Assembly: GCF_025377685.1 (NCBI RefSeq)
Contig: NZ_JACEHK010000001.1
Location: 488,885-552,884 of the forward strand
Length of the DNA: 64,000 nucleotides
Direction of reading: 5' to 3'
Source: Anaerobacillus sp. CMMVII
GTDB lineage: Bacteria > Bacillota > Bacilli > Bacillales > Anaerobacillaceae
The position numbers and the translations under genes were made by a program. Positions 46,319 through 55,473 of this stretch are shown here, one piece after another. Below the pieces are notes generated by a model. It was not told the DNA's origin. It did not search any database and was given only the letters and a program-made list of their open reading frames with translations. Within the stretch, counting starts at the first letter, position 1. Each line of letters opens with the position of its first letter.

Positions 46319-47801
46319 ATGAGCTGGGATATTGATTGGTTGCAAAAACGAGCTCGGATTACTCCGGACCGAGTTGCAGTTGTTGATGGGGAAACGAGAG
46401 AGCGGTGGACGTACCAAAGTTTAAATGAACGTGCAGAACGTTTTGCTTCATATTTAGTTGAGAATGGAATTACCAAAGGAGATCGAGTAGCGCTACTCTC
46501 TCCAAATCACGTTTGCTATTTTGATTTATTGTTTGCTTGTACGAAACTAGGAGCGATTTTCGTTCCGTTAAACTGGAGACTTTCAAACAACGAAGTCGAA
46601 TATATCCTAAATGATTGTCAGCCCAAATTAATCGCATTTGCGGAAAAACTACAGTCATTACTTCCAAAAGAATACAAGGGATCATTGTTTAATATAAGTC
46701 AACAGTATGAGTTGATCGTCAAACATCCTATTACCCGAAGCAATTACGCTCAAGTGAATGAGTGTGATCCACTAGCGATTATTTATACGGGTGGAACAAC
46801 AGGGAAGCCCAAAGGAGCAGTTCTTACTCACCAGTCGATTTTCTTTAATGCAATTAATACGATTATAAGCTGGAATTTAACATCTGAAGATACGACGGTC
46901 ACCTATTTACCAATGTTTCATACCGGGGGACTAAACGCCTTATCACTCCCGTTATTACATATTGGGGGAAAAGTGGTGATTGGTGATAGATTTGAAGCAA
47001 AGCGGATTATCAAAGTGATTAATGAGGAAAAGTGTACGATTCTCCTTTAGTACCAACGATGTACCATGTCTTAACAGAAACAAAACTATTTCAAAAAACG
47101 TCATTTCCAACGATGCATACATTTTTATCTGGTGGAGCACCGTGTTCTTATCGGATTTATGAAGCTTTTGCCAAAAAAGGTTTAGCGTTTAAAGAAGGTT
47201 ATGGGTTAACGGAAGCAGGGCCAAATAACTTTTATATTAATCCAAGTGAGGTCTTGCAGAAGAGAGGATCGGTCGGTAAACCAATGCTTTATAATGACGT
47301 CAAAATCGTAGACGATTGTGGCAGAGAGGTTCGTAGTAGTGAGGTTGGTGAAATTATCATCAGCGGCCATCATCTTTTTGCTCATTATTGGAACAATCCT
47401 TCTGTAACTGCCGAAACGAAAAAGGATGGTTGGCTTTATACTGGTGACCTAGGGAAATTTGATGAAGAAGGCTATTTTATATTGTTGGTCGAAAAAAAGA
47501 CATGATCATCACGGGTGGTGAAAATGTTTTTCCTTTAGAAGTAGAGCATGTCATTGCCGAACATGATGAGGTAGCTGAAGTCGCCGTTGTTGGCATCGGT
47601 GATGAAAAATGGGGTGAGGTTGTGACAGCTTTTATCGTCCCAAAAGATAAAGCAGTTATAACAGAAACAGATATTGAGATCCACTGTAAAGCCTACCTTG
47701 GCGGCTATAAAGTGCCAAAGATCATTCGTTTTGTTACCCAATTACCGAAAACCGCTGTTGGCAAAATTGATAAGAAGCAATTAGTAGAGATGAAGGCTTG
47801 A
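46319..47801 (+). pseudogene. AMP-dependent acyl-CoA ligase, two frameshifts
   Basis: Three consecutive frames together give one acyl-CoA synthetase. ATG 46319 follows AAAGGGGGAGG. Motifs: A3 IIYTGGTTGKPKGAVLTHQS (20 residues), A5 EGYGLTEAGP, A7 YTGDLG and a C-terminal lysine region PKTAVGKIDKKQL. Shifts occur near 47042-47052 (CCTTTAG) and near 47484-47500 before GRKKDMIITGGE. Restoring one base at each gives 495 codons, the normal length. It would activate a carboxylic acid to its CoA thioester through an acyl-AMP. Likely intact in the organism. Confidence 0.85.
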
Positions 47802-47824
47802 GATGATTTTCTCAAGCCTTTCTG
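47793..47824 (+). terminator. Intrinsic terminator overlapping ligase stop
   Basis: AAGGCTTGAG (47793-47802) pairs perfectly with CTCAAGCCTT (47811-47820); the TGA stop is inside the stem. It ends the importer/CoA-enzyme cluster. Confidence 0.75.
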
Positions 47825-47892
47825 GTCATAAAAAACTTCCTCGAAATTACATTCAATACCTCAACTCAAAACTCATAACCAAAAAACTCAAA

Positions 47893-48729
47893 CTATCTCC
47901 AACGTAAGCTTTCTAAATCGATTTCGGGAATAAGCCCTTCTTTCGCCGCTCGTCCAAGCAAAGCGAAAACGGCCGCGTATCCATCTTCCCCTAAATTTGC
48001 CGAAAACTCATTTACATATAAATCAATATGAGCTTGGGTTACTTCTGGAGAAAGCTCCTGAGCGTGACACATGACATAGTCACGAGAGGCTTCTGGATTA
48101 GCCCAAGCGTATTCTACTGATTGTCGGATCCAATTAGAGATCTCTGTTAAGTTTAACGAGCGTTTTGCAATAATGGCTCCGAGCGGAATTGGAAGATTTG
48201 TATCCTCCTCCCACCAGTTTCCTAGGTCTGTTAAAAGTGACAAACCATAGGTTTGGTATGTGAAACGCGCTTCATGGATAACTAAACCAGCATCGACTAA
48301 CCCGTCACGAACAGCTGGCATGATTTCATGAAATGGCATGACTACGATTTCACCTACACCACCTGGTACTTGTTGTGCCGTCCATAACCTGAATAATAAA
48401 TACGCAGTTGAACGTTCGCTTGGAACAGCGACTCGTTTTCCGGCTAATGCTGCTGGTGTCATGGCTTGATCATTAGTTAAAACTAACGGACCACAACCTC
48501 TTCCTAAGGCACCACCGCATGGTAATAAGGCGTAATCAGGATGTGCCCATGGAAGAGCGGCGTAGGAAATTTTCATAATTTCCGGTCCGTCAGGCTGGAC
48601 CGCTAATGTATTGGTAATATCAATGTCTGCGTAGGTTACATCAAGCTTAGGAGCTCCTGGGACGAGACCGTGCACTAACGCATGAAAAATAAAGGTATCA
48701 TTTGGACATGGTGAAAAAACGATTTTCAT
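47893..48729 (-). CDS. mqnD: 1,4-dihydroxy-6-naphthoate synthase
   Basis: The 278-aa protein has the MqnA/MqnD-family start IVFSPCPNDTFIFHALVHG, then YADIDITNTLA, KISYAALPWA, VAVPSERSTAYLLFRLW and VIHEARFTYQTYGL. MqnD converts cyclic dehypoxanthinyl futalosine to 1,4-dihydroxy-6-naphthoate in the alternative menaquinone route. Length is standard. Its ATG lies three bases after the mqnB stop, so the two are co-transcribed. B. subtilis uses the men pathway instead. Confidence 0.92.
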   Translation of the reverse strand: MKIVFSPCPNDTFIFHALVHGLVPGAPKLDVTYADIDITNTLAVQPDGPEIMKISYAALPWAHPDYALLPCGGALGRGCGPLVLTNDQAMTPAALAGKRVAVPSERSTAYLLFRLWTAQQVPGGVGEIVVMPFHEIMPAVRDGLVDAGLVIHEARFTYQTYGLSLLTDLGNWWEEDTNLPIPLGAIIAKRSLNLTEISNWIRQSVEYAWANPEASRDYVMCHAQELSPEVTQAHIDLYVNEFSANLGEDGYAAVFALLGRAAKEGLIPEIDLESLRWR

Positions 48730-48732
48730 AAA

Positions 48733-49371
48733 CTAAAGCACCTCCGCTATAATTGAACTTGCTTTTTCTAACATATGTAACGCTTCTTTGATTTTCCAAG
48801 CTCCTTTATCACGTGGACCGACGGGGTTGGAAATCGTCCGAATTTCGAGTATTGGTACATTTGCATCACTTGCTGCAAGAGCCACACCGAATCCTTCCAT
48901 TGCTTCAACCGTTGCTCCCGGAACACGTGTAGCTAATTGATCCGCAGTTTCCTTAGTACCTGTGACCGTTGCTAAGGTGAGAATTGGTCCACTATGTGTC
49001 GGAAGTCCTGCTGTTTTTAGAGCTGTGGCAACCTTGTTAGCAAACCGTTGATCAACGGCAACACGGGATGTACCAAAACCTAGTTGTTCAATACTCGCAA
49101 AACCTTCACCAGTTTCAGCACCAAGGTCCGCTGCAATAATTTCAGTAGCGACGACCACTGAACCAATTTCGGCTTGTTCGGAGAATCCGCCACCAATTCC
49201 GGCATTAATAACGAGGTCATATTTATTAGTGGCTAAAACCTTAGCTGTACTTATTGCTGCAGCAACAGGCCCAACTCCTGCAACAACAACATCAAAGCGA
49301 GGGGCGTTGTCGATACCACGAAGGACTGCTTCCTGCTCGGCAGCAACGGCAGTCATGACTAATATACGCAT
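48733..49371 (-). CDS. mqnB: Futalosine hydrolase
   Basis: A 212-aa nucleoside phosphorylase-fold protein (MRILVMTAVAAEQEAVLRG, VVVAGVGPVAAAI, VINAGIGGGFSEQAEIGSVV, VEAMEGFGVALAA, ISNPVGPRD). MqnB removes hypoxanthine from futalosine to give dehypoxanthine futalosine, the step before MqnC. It is first in a two-gene unit with mqnD. GGGAGATTAAC precedes the ATG. mqnA and mqnC are not in the window. Confidence 0.92.
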   Translation of the reverse strand: MRILVMTAVAAEQEAVLRGIDNAPRFDVVVAGVGPVAAAISTAKVLATNKYDLVINAGIGGGFSEQAEIGSVVVATEIIAADLGAETGEGFASIEQLGFGTSRVAVDQRFANKVATALKTAGLPTHSGPILTLATVTGTKETADQLATRVPGATVEAMEGFGVALAASDANVPILEIRTISNPVGPRDKGAWKIKEALHMLEKASSIIAEVL

Positions 49372-49616
49372 ATTGTTAATCTCCCTTTAAAAACGATTGA
49401 TAAGAATGAATTTCATCTCCCTTTTTTCCTTTAGCTCGATGTGCTAATTGGTTGGAATAATGAAATTGAGCTTTATGTGTAAATTATACAATAATATAAC
49501 TTGATTGACAGTTTTAACAAGTTTTTAATGTCGAAAAACAGTATTGAAATACCCATCAAAGTAGAAGACTTGGCTGATCTATGATAAGGTTATATTAGTT
49601 GTTAAGGAGGTTGAAG

Positions 49617-50057
49617 ATGGACAAGAAAAGCATTTATATCATCGGTGGTATTTTTATCTTATTTTATTTTATGATCTTCTTTAAGAGTCCGTCAGAAATA
49701 CCGACGGATGTTCGTGCGGATATTTGGGATACGAGTTATGAGATTATGGTTGAGGTATTAGTTGATTCGTCACCATATGAACCATTAAATGAAGATACAT
49801 ATGAAGCATTTAACACGTTCGTTGATAGCTATAGTGCTGAGGCGACAGTCAATGATCCTCTAACAGAAAATGAAAAAGAAATACTCTATCATATTAAGGG
49901 TTTAGTATACCACGCCCAGCAATTTCGAACTCTTTACCAAGAATGTGGCGATTGTTTTACTGACGCTGCCAATGAGCAATTAAACAAAATGGTTGAAGCA
50001 GAATTTGAGCTTCTTCGTATCTATAATATCAATGCCGTTGATTTCTATGAACAATAA
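49617..50057 (+). CDS. Membrane-anchored hypothetical protein (146 aa)
   Basis: ATG at 49617 follows AAGGAGGTTGAAG. One N-terminal membrane segment (about residues 6-22), then a helical extracytoplasmic part with two Cys in close spacing (QECGDCF) that could form a disulphide or bind metal. No family recognised. It is monocistronic, with a strong terminator. Confidence 0.65.
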   Translation: MDKKSIYIIGGIFILFYFMIFFKSPSEIPTDVRADIWDTSYEIMVEVLVDSSPYEPLNEDTYEAFNTFVDSYSAEATVNDPLTENEKEILYHIKGLVYHAQQFRTLYQECGDCFTDAANEQLNKMVEAEFELLRIYNINAVDFYEQ

Positions 50058-50099
50058 AAAATGAGGCTACCCAAATGTATGGGTGAGCCTCATTTTTTT
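50056..50099 (+). terminator. Intrinsic terminator
   Basis: AATGAGGCT pairs with AGCCTCATT (with an inner ACCCA/TGGGT stem), followed by T6. Confidence 0.8.
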
Positions 50100-50139
50100 G
50101 AGGGAGGGGGAGCCCTCTATATCGAAATAACCTTCGTCA

Positions 50140-50280
50140 TCATCTTTTTTTCTTTTTGAGTCTCGAGCCTATTGCTCTGATTTGTTCTTCCATTTCTTTT
50201 GTGGTTATTTTTCCTTGGATATATTTTTCGTGAATTTTTTCCTTCATAAGTGCCTTATTTAAGCGATCTGTATAGTCCAT
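50140..50280 (-). CDS. Small basic hypothetical protein (46 aa)
   Basis: Minus-strand frame from ATG 50280 (MDYTDRLNKALMKEKIHEKY, then a Lys-rich end SRLKKKKR). The RBS is AAAGGTGTGG at about 10-base distance. A longer frame reaches 50346 but without a clear RBS. Helical, highly charged, no recognised family. Confidence 0.45.
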   Translation of the reverse strand: MDYTDRLNKALMKEKIHEKYIQGKITTKEMEEQIRAIGSRLKKKKR

Positions 50281-50531
50281 TTCATAACCACACCTTTCTA
50301 GTAATCTACTAAACATCATTGCCAACTCTTTCTTTATGTATACCAATCCCTTACAAAAGTTTTTGGTGAATTAGGATATGCTACAAATAGCTAAGTTGTG
50401 GCATTTTTTTGTATTTTAATAATGTAAGCCTTTGCAATTAAAGAGTTAACGAAGTTGTGAAAAATAGTTGCGATGGTATTTGCTATAATAAGACACCGGA
50501 AATTAATTTTCATTCAAATCTGGAGGGTACT

Positions 50532-52117
50532 ATGACGTTTTTAGATGATCCATTGATACTAATATTTGTCATTTTGTTTGTGGGGTCTTTTATTGGTCAG
50601 TTAGAGATTAAGGGAATTAACCTTGGGGCATCTGGTGTTTTACTTTTTGCCATGGTCTTAGGGCACTTTGGTTATCAAATCCCAGCAATTGTACAGAACT
50701 TAGGGTTAAGTTTGTTTATTGTTGCGGTAGGGCTTCAGGCAGGTCCACGATTTTTTCGAATGTTGAAAAGTAGTGGTTTAGTTTTTGCAATCTTAGGTTT
50801 TCTAATCATTGTAATTGCGTCAATTACGACCGTGATTGTCTCAAAAGTTTTCAATTTATCTGCACCATTAAGTATTGGGTTGATGACTGGTGCATTAACG
50901 AGTACGCCTGGATTAGCGGCAGGACTTGAGGCGACAAAGGATCCGATTGTCTCGGTAGGATATGGGATTGCCTATCCTTTTGGGGTCATTGCGGTCGTTT
51001 TATTTGTTCAGCTTTTTCCAAGGGTATTAAAAGTTGATTTACAAAAGGACTTGCAAAAAACAGTTAGTCCAATTAAGCATAAAAGTTCCTTAAAAAAAAT
51101 GACAGTGTTGATTGATAAAGACGAGGCTCATAAAAAAACATTAAAGGAGCTACAACGAAATATAAAAAGTTCTGCAATTATTAGTCGGGTGATTCGCGGC
51201 GACCGGAATTTTTTAGGGCGCAATGATACGGTGCTGTTAAAAGGCGACGAAGTAATTGTCGTCGGCTACCCTGAGGAATTAAATAAATTTAGAGATGCTG
51301 TCGGTCGTGAGGTTACGACCGATGTTAATATTCGCGCCAATATTCGAATGCATCGCGTTGTTGTGGATGCCGAAGAATTAATCGGGAAAGTCTTCGCGAG
51401 ATCCACCTTAGGGAAAGATACAGCGTAACTGTTACTAGGCTTGAGCGTGCTGGCTTTGAATTTCCTCCTACTGCGACGTGGCGCTTTGAACGTGGAGATG
51501 TACTGACTGTTGTATGTAGTCCGGAACGAATTAAAGCAGTTGAAGAGTTATTTGGTACGAGACAGCATAAAGAGGCAAATATTCATATTTTTTCATTAAG
51601 CCTAATTTTGTTATTAGGGATTTTAGTTGGAATGATGCCAATCCATGTTCCCGGTTTAGGGAGCATGACACTAGGCGTTGCAGGAGGACCATTGTTAATT
51701 GCCATCATTATTGGTCACTTTGGGAAACTTGGTCCTATCCAAGCGAGGTTTTATCAACCGTCAAATCGAGTCATCCGTGATGTGGGCTTAGTATTATTTT
51801 TAGCAGGGGCAGGAACAACGGCTGGTTCTGGCTTAGTTGAGGTCGTCCTGCGAGAAGGTGTCGGATTAATTATCGGGGGAGCTATCATTACAATTGTTCC
51901 TATGTTTACAGCTTTTATTATTGCAAAAAAACTCTTTCACCTAAGTATTATTCATTCTTTAGGAGCTATATGTGGGGGGATGACAAGTACACCAGGACTT
52001 GGCGCATGTAATAACTTAGTTGAAACTGAGGACCCAGCCATTGCTTATGCGGCCGCGTATCCGATTGCACTAATCTTTGTCGCAATATCAGCGCAGGTAT
52101 TGGTGCTGATTTTGTAA
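50532..52117 (+). pseudogene. AspT/YidE-type putative transporter with RCK_C domains, one frameshift
   Basis: ATG 50532 follows TGGAGGGTAC. The first frame ends at 51428 but coding continues in the next frame (RYSVTVTRLERAGFEFPPTA...), so one base is missing near 51411-51420. Restoring it gives 529 codons. Two homologous membrane halves each carry TSTPGLAAG or TSTPGLGAC, the hallmark of the aspartate:alanine exchanger (AAE) superfamily. Between them are two TrkA-C (RCK_C) domains (SRVIRGDRNFLGRNDTVLLKGDE, in part VIRGDRNFLGRNDTVLLKGD; then WRFERGDVLTVVCSPERI). The substrate is unknown; a dicarboxylate or amino acid is likely. TrkA-C domains suggest ligand gating. Confidence 0.82.
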
Positions 52118-52144
52118 AAGTCATCTTCAATGCTTGCCCTCAGT

Positions 52145-52184
52145 AAAAGGCTAAGAGAAGTTTTTTCTCTTAGCCTTTTATTCA
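52145..52184 (+). terminator. Intrinsic terminator
   Basis: AAAAGGCTAAGAGAA (52145-52159) pairs perfectly with TTCTCTTAGCCTTTT (52165-52179). Confidence 0.8.
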
Positions 52185-52218
52185 GATGCATCTTTGTAAA
52201 TAGCGGTGGTATCATAGT

Positions 52219-52632
52219 TTATTGTTGTTTACGTGTTTCTCGTTTATTTACTGGTTGCTTCAACCAGTAACGAATTCCCCTACCAGCTAAAGGTTCGTCG
52301 CTATACCTAGGTATTACATGAAGATGACTATGCATAATAGATTGATTTGAAACCTCGCCGACATTCCAGCCGAGTGTATAACCATTCGGTGAATACTTTC
52401 CATCAAGAAACTCCTTAGCGCTCTGTAGAAGTTCATATGTATCGTTCCATTCTTCTTTTGTTAATTCAAACGCATGAACTCGATGTTTCTTCGGGACAAT
52501 TACACCGCATCCTTCCAATACATCTTGCTGAAGGTTGTGCTGTAGAAAATAGCACGTCTCATTTTCAAAAACAATATTCTGTTCCGTGTCTTTTTCTGGG
52601 TTACAAAAAGGACAATTTTCTTCGTAAGCCAT
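52219..52632 (-). CDS. HIT-family nucleotide hydrolase/transferase
   Basis: The 137-aa protein has the histidine triad HSHLHVIPR near the C-terminus and an N-terminal CPFCNPEK zinc-knuckle-like pair. HIT proteins hydrolyse or transfer nucleoside phosphates. The spacing from the CxxC to the triad is as in HIT-like proteins of Bacillus. AGGAGGTACATATG context: the RBS GGAGGTAC lies just before the minus-strand ATG. Monocistronic. Confidence 0.85.
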   Translation of the reverse strand: MAYEENCPFCNPEKDTEQNIVFENETCYFLQHNLQQDVLEGCGVIVPKKHRVHAFELTKEEWNDTYELLQSAKEFLDGKYSPNGYTLGWNVGEVSNQSIMHSHLHVIPRYSDEPLAGRGIRYWLKQPVNKRETRKQQ

Positions 52633-52802
52633 ATGTACCTCCTGAGTAGTAGATCATTCACTTTCTTACATTAACATAAAATTCCAATAACGATCAAGAA
52701 GATTGCTAGACTAGTAGGACAGGCAAAATATCACATTCTACTCGGGTATTTTTTATGCTAAAATAGTTTAGTTGATACATCAAAGATAGGAGTTTTACAG
52801 CA

Positions 52803-53195
52803 ATGAAAAAAATCTTAGTCATTGTTATTCAGTTATTTTTTCTCTGGCTTTTAAACGAACTAGGCTATTTTATTGTAGAAGCTCTAAATCTACCTTTGCC
52901 AGGAAACGTTCTCGGCATGGTGATTTTATTCGGGCTTTTAATGACGGGTGTTGTCTCACTGAAGTGGGTGGAAGCGGCTTCCTCATTATTGATTAAGCAC
53001 TTAGCGTTTTTCTTTATTCCAATTGCAGTTGGCTTAATGAATTTCGGGCCATTATTTTTACAAAATGGAGTTTCACTATTGATTGTGATCGTCGGTAGTG
53101 CAGCTATCGGAATTTATGCAACAGGTGCTATTTCACAGTCATTAGCTGAAAAGAAAGAAGGTGCTGAACGTGGTCATACTCGTGACTCTGCTTAG
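52803..53195 (+). CDS. LrgA/CidA-family holin-like protein
   Basis: The 130-aa protein has four transmembrane helices and the family pattern GNVLGMVILFGLLMTGVVSLKW, FFIPIAVGLMNFG (key part PIAVGLMNFG). It forms holin-like oligomers in the membrane. In Bacillus and Staphylococcus LrgAB/CidAB are tied to cell death control and pyruvate uptake. The stop overlaps lrgB. TAAAAT at 52759-52764 with TG at 52756 is a probable extended -10. Confidence 0.85.
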   Translation: MKKILVIVIQLFFLWLLNELGYFIVEALNLPLPGNVLGMVILFGLLMTGVVSLKWVEAASSLLIKHLAFFFIPIAVGLMNFGPLFLQNGVSLLIVIVGSAAIGIYATGAISQSLAEKKEGAERGHTRDSA

Positions 53196-53856
53196 TATTG
53201 CAATAACAGTAGGAGCCTATCTACTCTCAAAGGTCGTCGGAAAACGTTATCCGTCGCCGTTTACAACGCCTGTATTCTTTAGTACAGCTATTATTATCGT
53301 TTTTTTATTAACATTTGGTTATAGTTTTGAAGATTACACAGTTGCAAAAGAAATTATGACATTTTTATTAGGCCCAGCGACCGTTGCCTTAGCTGTGCCA
53401 TTATTTAAAAATCGAGAAATTATAAAAAAACATAGTGGTCCTGCATTAGTTGGTATAATTTTAGGGGCCATGTCAACAATTATCGGCGCTGTTTTACTAG
53501 CCAAACTACTATCACTATCAAATGAAATACTTGCTTCAGTCAGTGTAAAATCGGTTACTGTTCCTGTAGCCATTGAGATTGCCAACATCATTGGCGGTGA
53601 TCCCGCGCTAACGGCAGCATTCGTGGTTGCCACAGGAATACTAGGAACGATGATTGGTCCATGGTTAATGACCATAACAAACATTACTCATCCGCTTTCG
53701 AGGGGGTTAGCTCTAGGGACCATTTCTCACGGCCAAGGAACAGCTCAGGCGGCAACAGAAGGTGAACTTCAAGGAGCGGTAGCAGGTGTTGCAATGGGAT
53801 TATCAGCGATTTTTACAGCAATCGCGGCACCGATTATTGTCCCGTTTTTTGTTTAA
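53170..53856 (+). CDS. LrgB/CidB-family membrane protein
   Basis: The 228-aa protein has six to seven helices and the LrgB features ATVALAVPLFKNREIIKKH, VKSVTVPVAIEIANIIGG and LGTISHGQGTAQA. The GTG at 53170 follows AAGAAGGTG at six bases; GTG 53161 is possible. It overlaps lrgA by 26 bp, the usual operon layout. Partner of the LrgA-type protein. Confidence 0.88.
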   Translation: MVILVTLLSIAITVGAYLLSKVVGKRYPSPFTTPVFFSTAIIIVFLLTFGYSFEDYTVAKEIMTFLLGPATVALAVPLFKNREIIKKHSGPALVGIILGAMSTIIGAVLLAKLLSLSNEILASVSVKSVTVPVAIEIANIIGGDPALTAAFVVATGILGTMIGPWLMTITNITHPLSRGLALGTISHGQGTAQAATEGELQGAVAGVAMGLSAIFTAIAAPIIVPFFV

Positions 53857-53872
53857 ATAAGGATATCCGAAT

Positions 53873-53915
53873 AAAAAGTCGAGTGAACCGATAAGGTGGA
53901 CTCGATTTTTGTTTA
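53873..53915 (+). terminator. Intrinsic terminator
   Basis: AAGTCGAGT pairs with ACTCGATTT (one G-T) over a 15-nt loop, followed by T5. It ends lrgAB. Confidence 0.65.
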
Positions 53916-53952
53916 TATTGAAAGATAAAAAATAACCGTTTTTAGAATATGA

Positions 53953-54077
53953 TGTCTAGCTCAAGACGCTATCGTATCGAGGTCACTTAACGCTGCCCTC
54001 TGTGGTCCAGTAGGTCCTCGAGGCAAAGCTGCATAGTAACTCTAGAAATAACACATATTGTGAACGAGGTTATTCCA
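53953..54077. repeat. Dispersed intergenic repeat, truncated copy
   Basis: It begins TGTCTAGCTC like the copy at 3109. From 53991 to 54077 it is about 85 bp nearly identical to 3225-3310 (TGTGGTCCAGTAGGTCCTCG core). The right end (GCTTGCGCTTTTC) is missing; instead the 52-bp palindrome array starts within a few bases. So the array sits at, or has replaced, the right end of this copy. Confidence 0.65.
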
Positions 54078-54088
54078 CTCTGTTTCAT

Positions 54089-54579
54089 GTTCGAATCGGG
54101 GCGAATCGAACATGATTTATACAATACCAACCTGATCCAAGTTCGATTCCCATCGAATCGAACATGATTTATACAATACCAACCTGATCCAAGTTCGATT
54201 CCCATCGAATCGAACATGATTTATACAATACCAACCTGATCCAAGTTCGATTCCCATCGAATCGAACCTCTTTTTTATTGTTCCACCCTGTTTCGTGTTC
54301 GAATCGGGGCGAATCGAACATGATTTATACAATACCAACCTGATCTAAGTTCGATTCCCATCGAATCGAACCTCTTTTTTATTGTTCCACCCTGTTTCGT
54401 GTTCGAATCGTGGCGAATCGAACATGATTTATACAATTCCAACCTGATCTAAGTTCGATTCCCATTGAATCGAACCTCTTTTTTATTGTTCCACCCTGTT
54501 TCATGTTCGAATCGGGGCGAATCGAACATGATTTATACAATTCCACCCTGATCCAAGTTCAATTCCCATTGAATCGAAC
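54089..54579. repeat. 52-bp tandem array of ten 23-bp palindromes (CRISPR look-alike)
   Basis: Ten palindromic units start at 54089, 54141, 54193, 54245, 54297, 54349, 54401, 54453, 54505 and 54557, exactly 52 bp apart. Each is 23 bp with arms GTTCGA...TCGAAC. Type A has an internal GGGG (units 1, 5, 7, 9); type B has internal CCCAT (units 2, 3, 4, 6, 8, 10). The 29-bp spacers come in only two kinds: ATGATTTATACAAT... after units 1, 2, 3, 5, 7 and 9, and CTCTTTTTTATTG... after 4, 6, 8 and, degenerate, 10. So A-a-B-b forms a 104-bp higher-order unit. Repeated spacers rule out CRISPR. No gene is seen in this gap (53856-54718). Confidence 0.85.
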
Positions 54580-54717
54580 CTCTTTCTTATTCCTTACTAG
54601 GGAGGATAAAGATAAGAGAACAAGCCAAAGTATAAGAGTTGTCCCAAGTAATTGTGAAAAACTTTAAATAGGATGAAGTCGAATTAAAGTGCCTACTTGT
54701 ACCTTAAACCTGAACTA

Positions 54718-55473
54718 TTACGTTGTCATCCGCTCTATTGTTATGATTGCGATAATGATTAGAAGGGGGATCAATGTCTTTAGTACATCCCAGCGTGTAA
54801 GCTGACGCTTTTCCCGAAAGCGAATTGTACCATTGAAGCAGCGTGCGTTCATCGCATTGTAGACATTTTCAGCGCGGTTTAACGATTTAATTAGTAATCC
54901 ACCAGTGAGTTGCCCATAAACCTTGAGATTACGGATGGAAATTCCACCGGAAAAAAATCGTGATCTTGCTGCTAATTGCATTTTTTGAATATCATCAAAA
55001 AATAAAAAAACATAGCGGTAGGATAATAACAAAATGGTTATTACGATTGGCGGAACTTTTAAATGAGCGAGGCTATCCATAAATTCATCGATTGTTTGGG
55101 TATGCAACAAAATGGTCATAACAGTCATGCAAGTAATGGCCTTTAGGAGGATGAGACTAGCGAATGAAACTCGGTCAAGGTCGAGTGGAAAACCACCACC
55201 AAGAATTAATGGAACCGTCATGAGTAGTAAAAATGGCAATATGATTAGATATCTTTTTACAAGTAATAGGATAGAAATTCCCATCGCTAATGATCCGATA
55301 AAAGCAATTGCATACGCAATCAAGGCGATTGATGGTGTTTGTAAACTGATAACACCAAAAATAAAGATGACAACTGCCACTAATTTTGCCCGAGCTTCCC
55401 ATGAAATTGCCCAAGCTGAAATGCCGTCTAATTCTGACTGAATATCCCCTTGTGTTTTTGCCAATGTACTCAC
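54718..55473 (-). CDS. cbiQ: Energy-coupling-factor transmembrane protein, CbiQ/EcfT type
   Basis: The 251-aa protein has five to six helices and the two Ala-Arg motifs that couple EcfT to its ATPases (AARSRFFSG and NARCFNGTIR). It overlaps the upstream cbiM by 4 bp, so it belongs to a Co2+/Ni2+ ECF importer. No cbiO ATPase gene follows; the DNA beyond is the palindrome array. Start ATG 55473. Confidence 0.85.
   Translation of the reverse strand: MSTLAKTQGDIQSELDGISAWAISWEARAKLVAVVIFIFGVISLQTPSIALIAYAIAFIGSLAMGISILLLVKRYLIILPFLLLMTVPLILGGGFPLDLDRVSFASLILLKAITCMTVMTILLHTQTIDEFMDSLAHLKVPPIVITILLLSYRYVFLFFDDIQKMQLAARSRFFSGGISIRNLKVYGQLTGGLLIKSLNRAENVYNAMNARCFNGTIRFREKRQLTRWDVLKTLIPLLIIIAIITIERMTT

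Noticed and set aside
53987-54338. Minus-strand ORFs of 73-76 aa over the array
   Set aside because: They are read-through of the tandem repeat with repeated peptide blocks; no ribosome binding site or non-repeat coding signal.
54089-54579. A CRISPR array (regular 52-bp repeat-spacer pattern)
   Set aside because: Spacers are only two sequences repeated in alternation, the 'repeats' are palindromes of two types, and there is no cas gene in the window.
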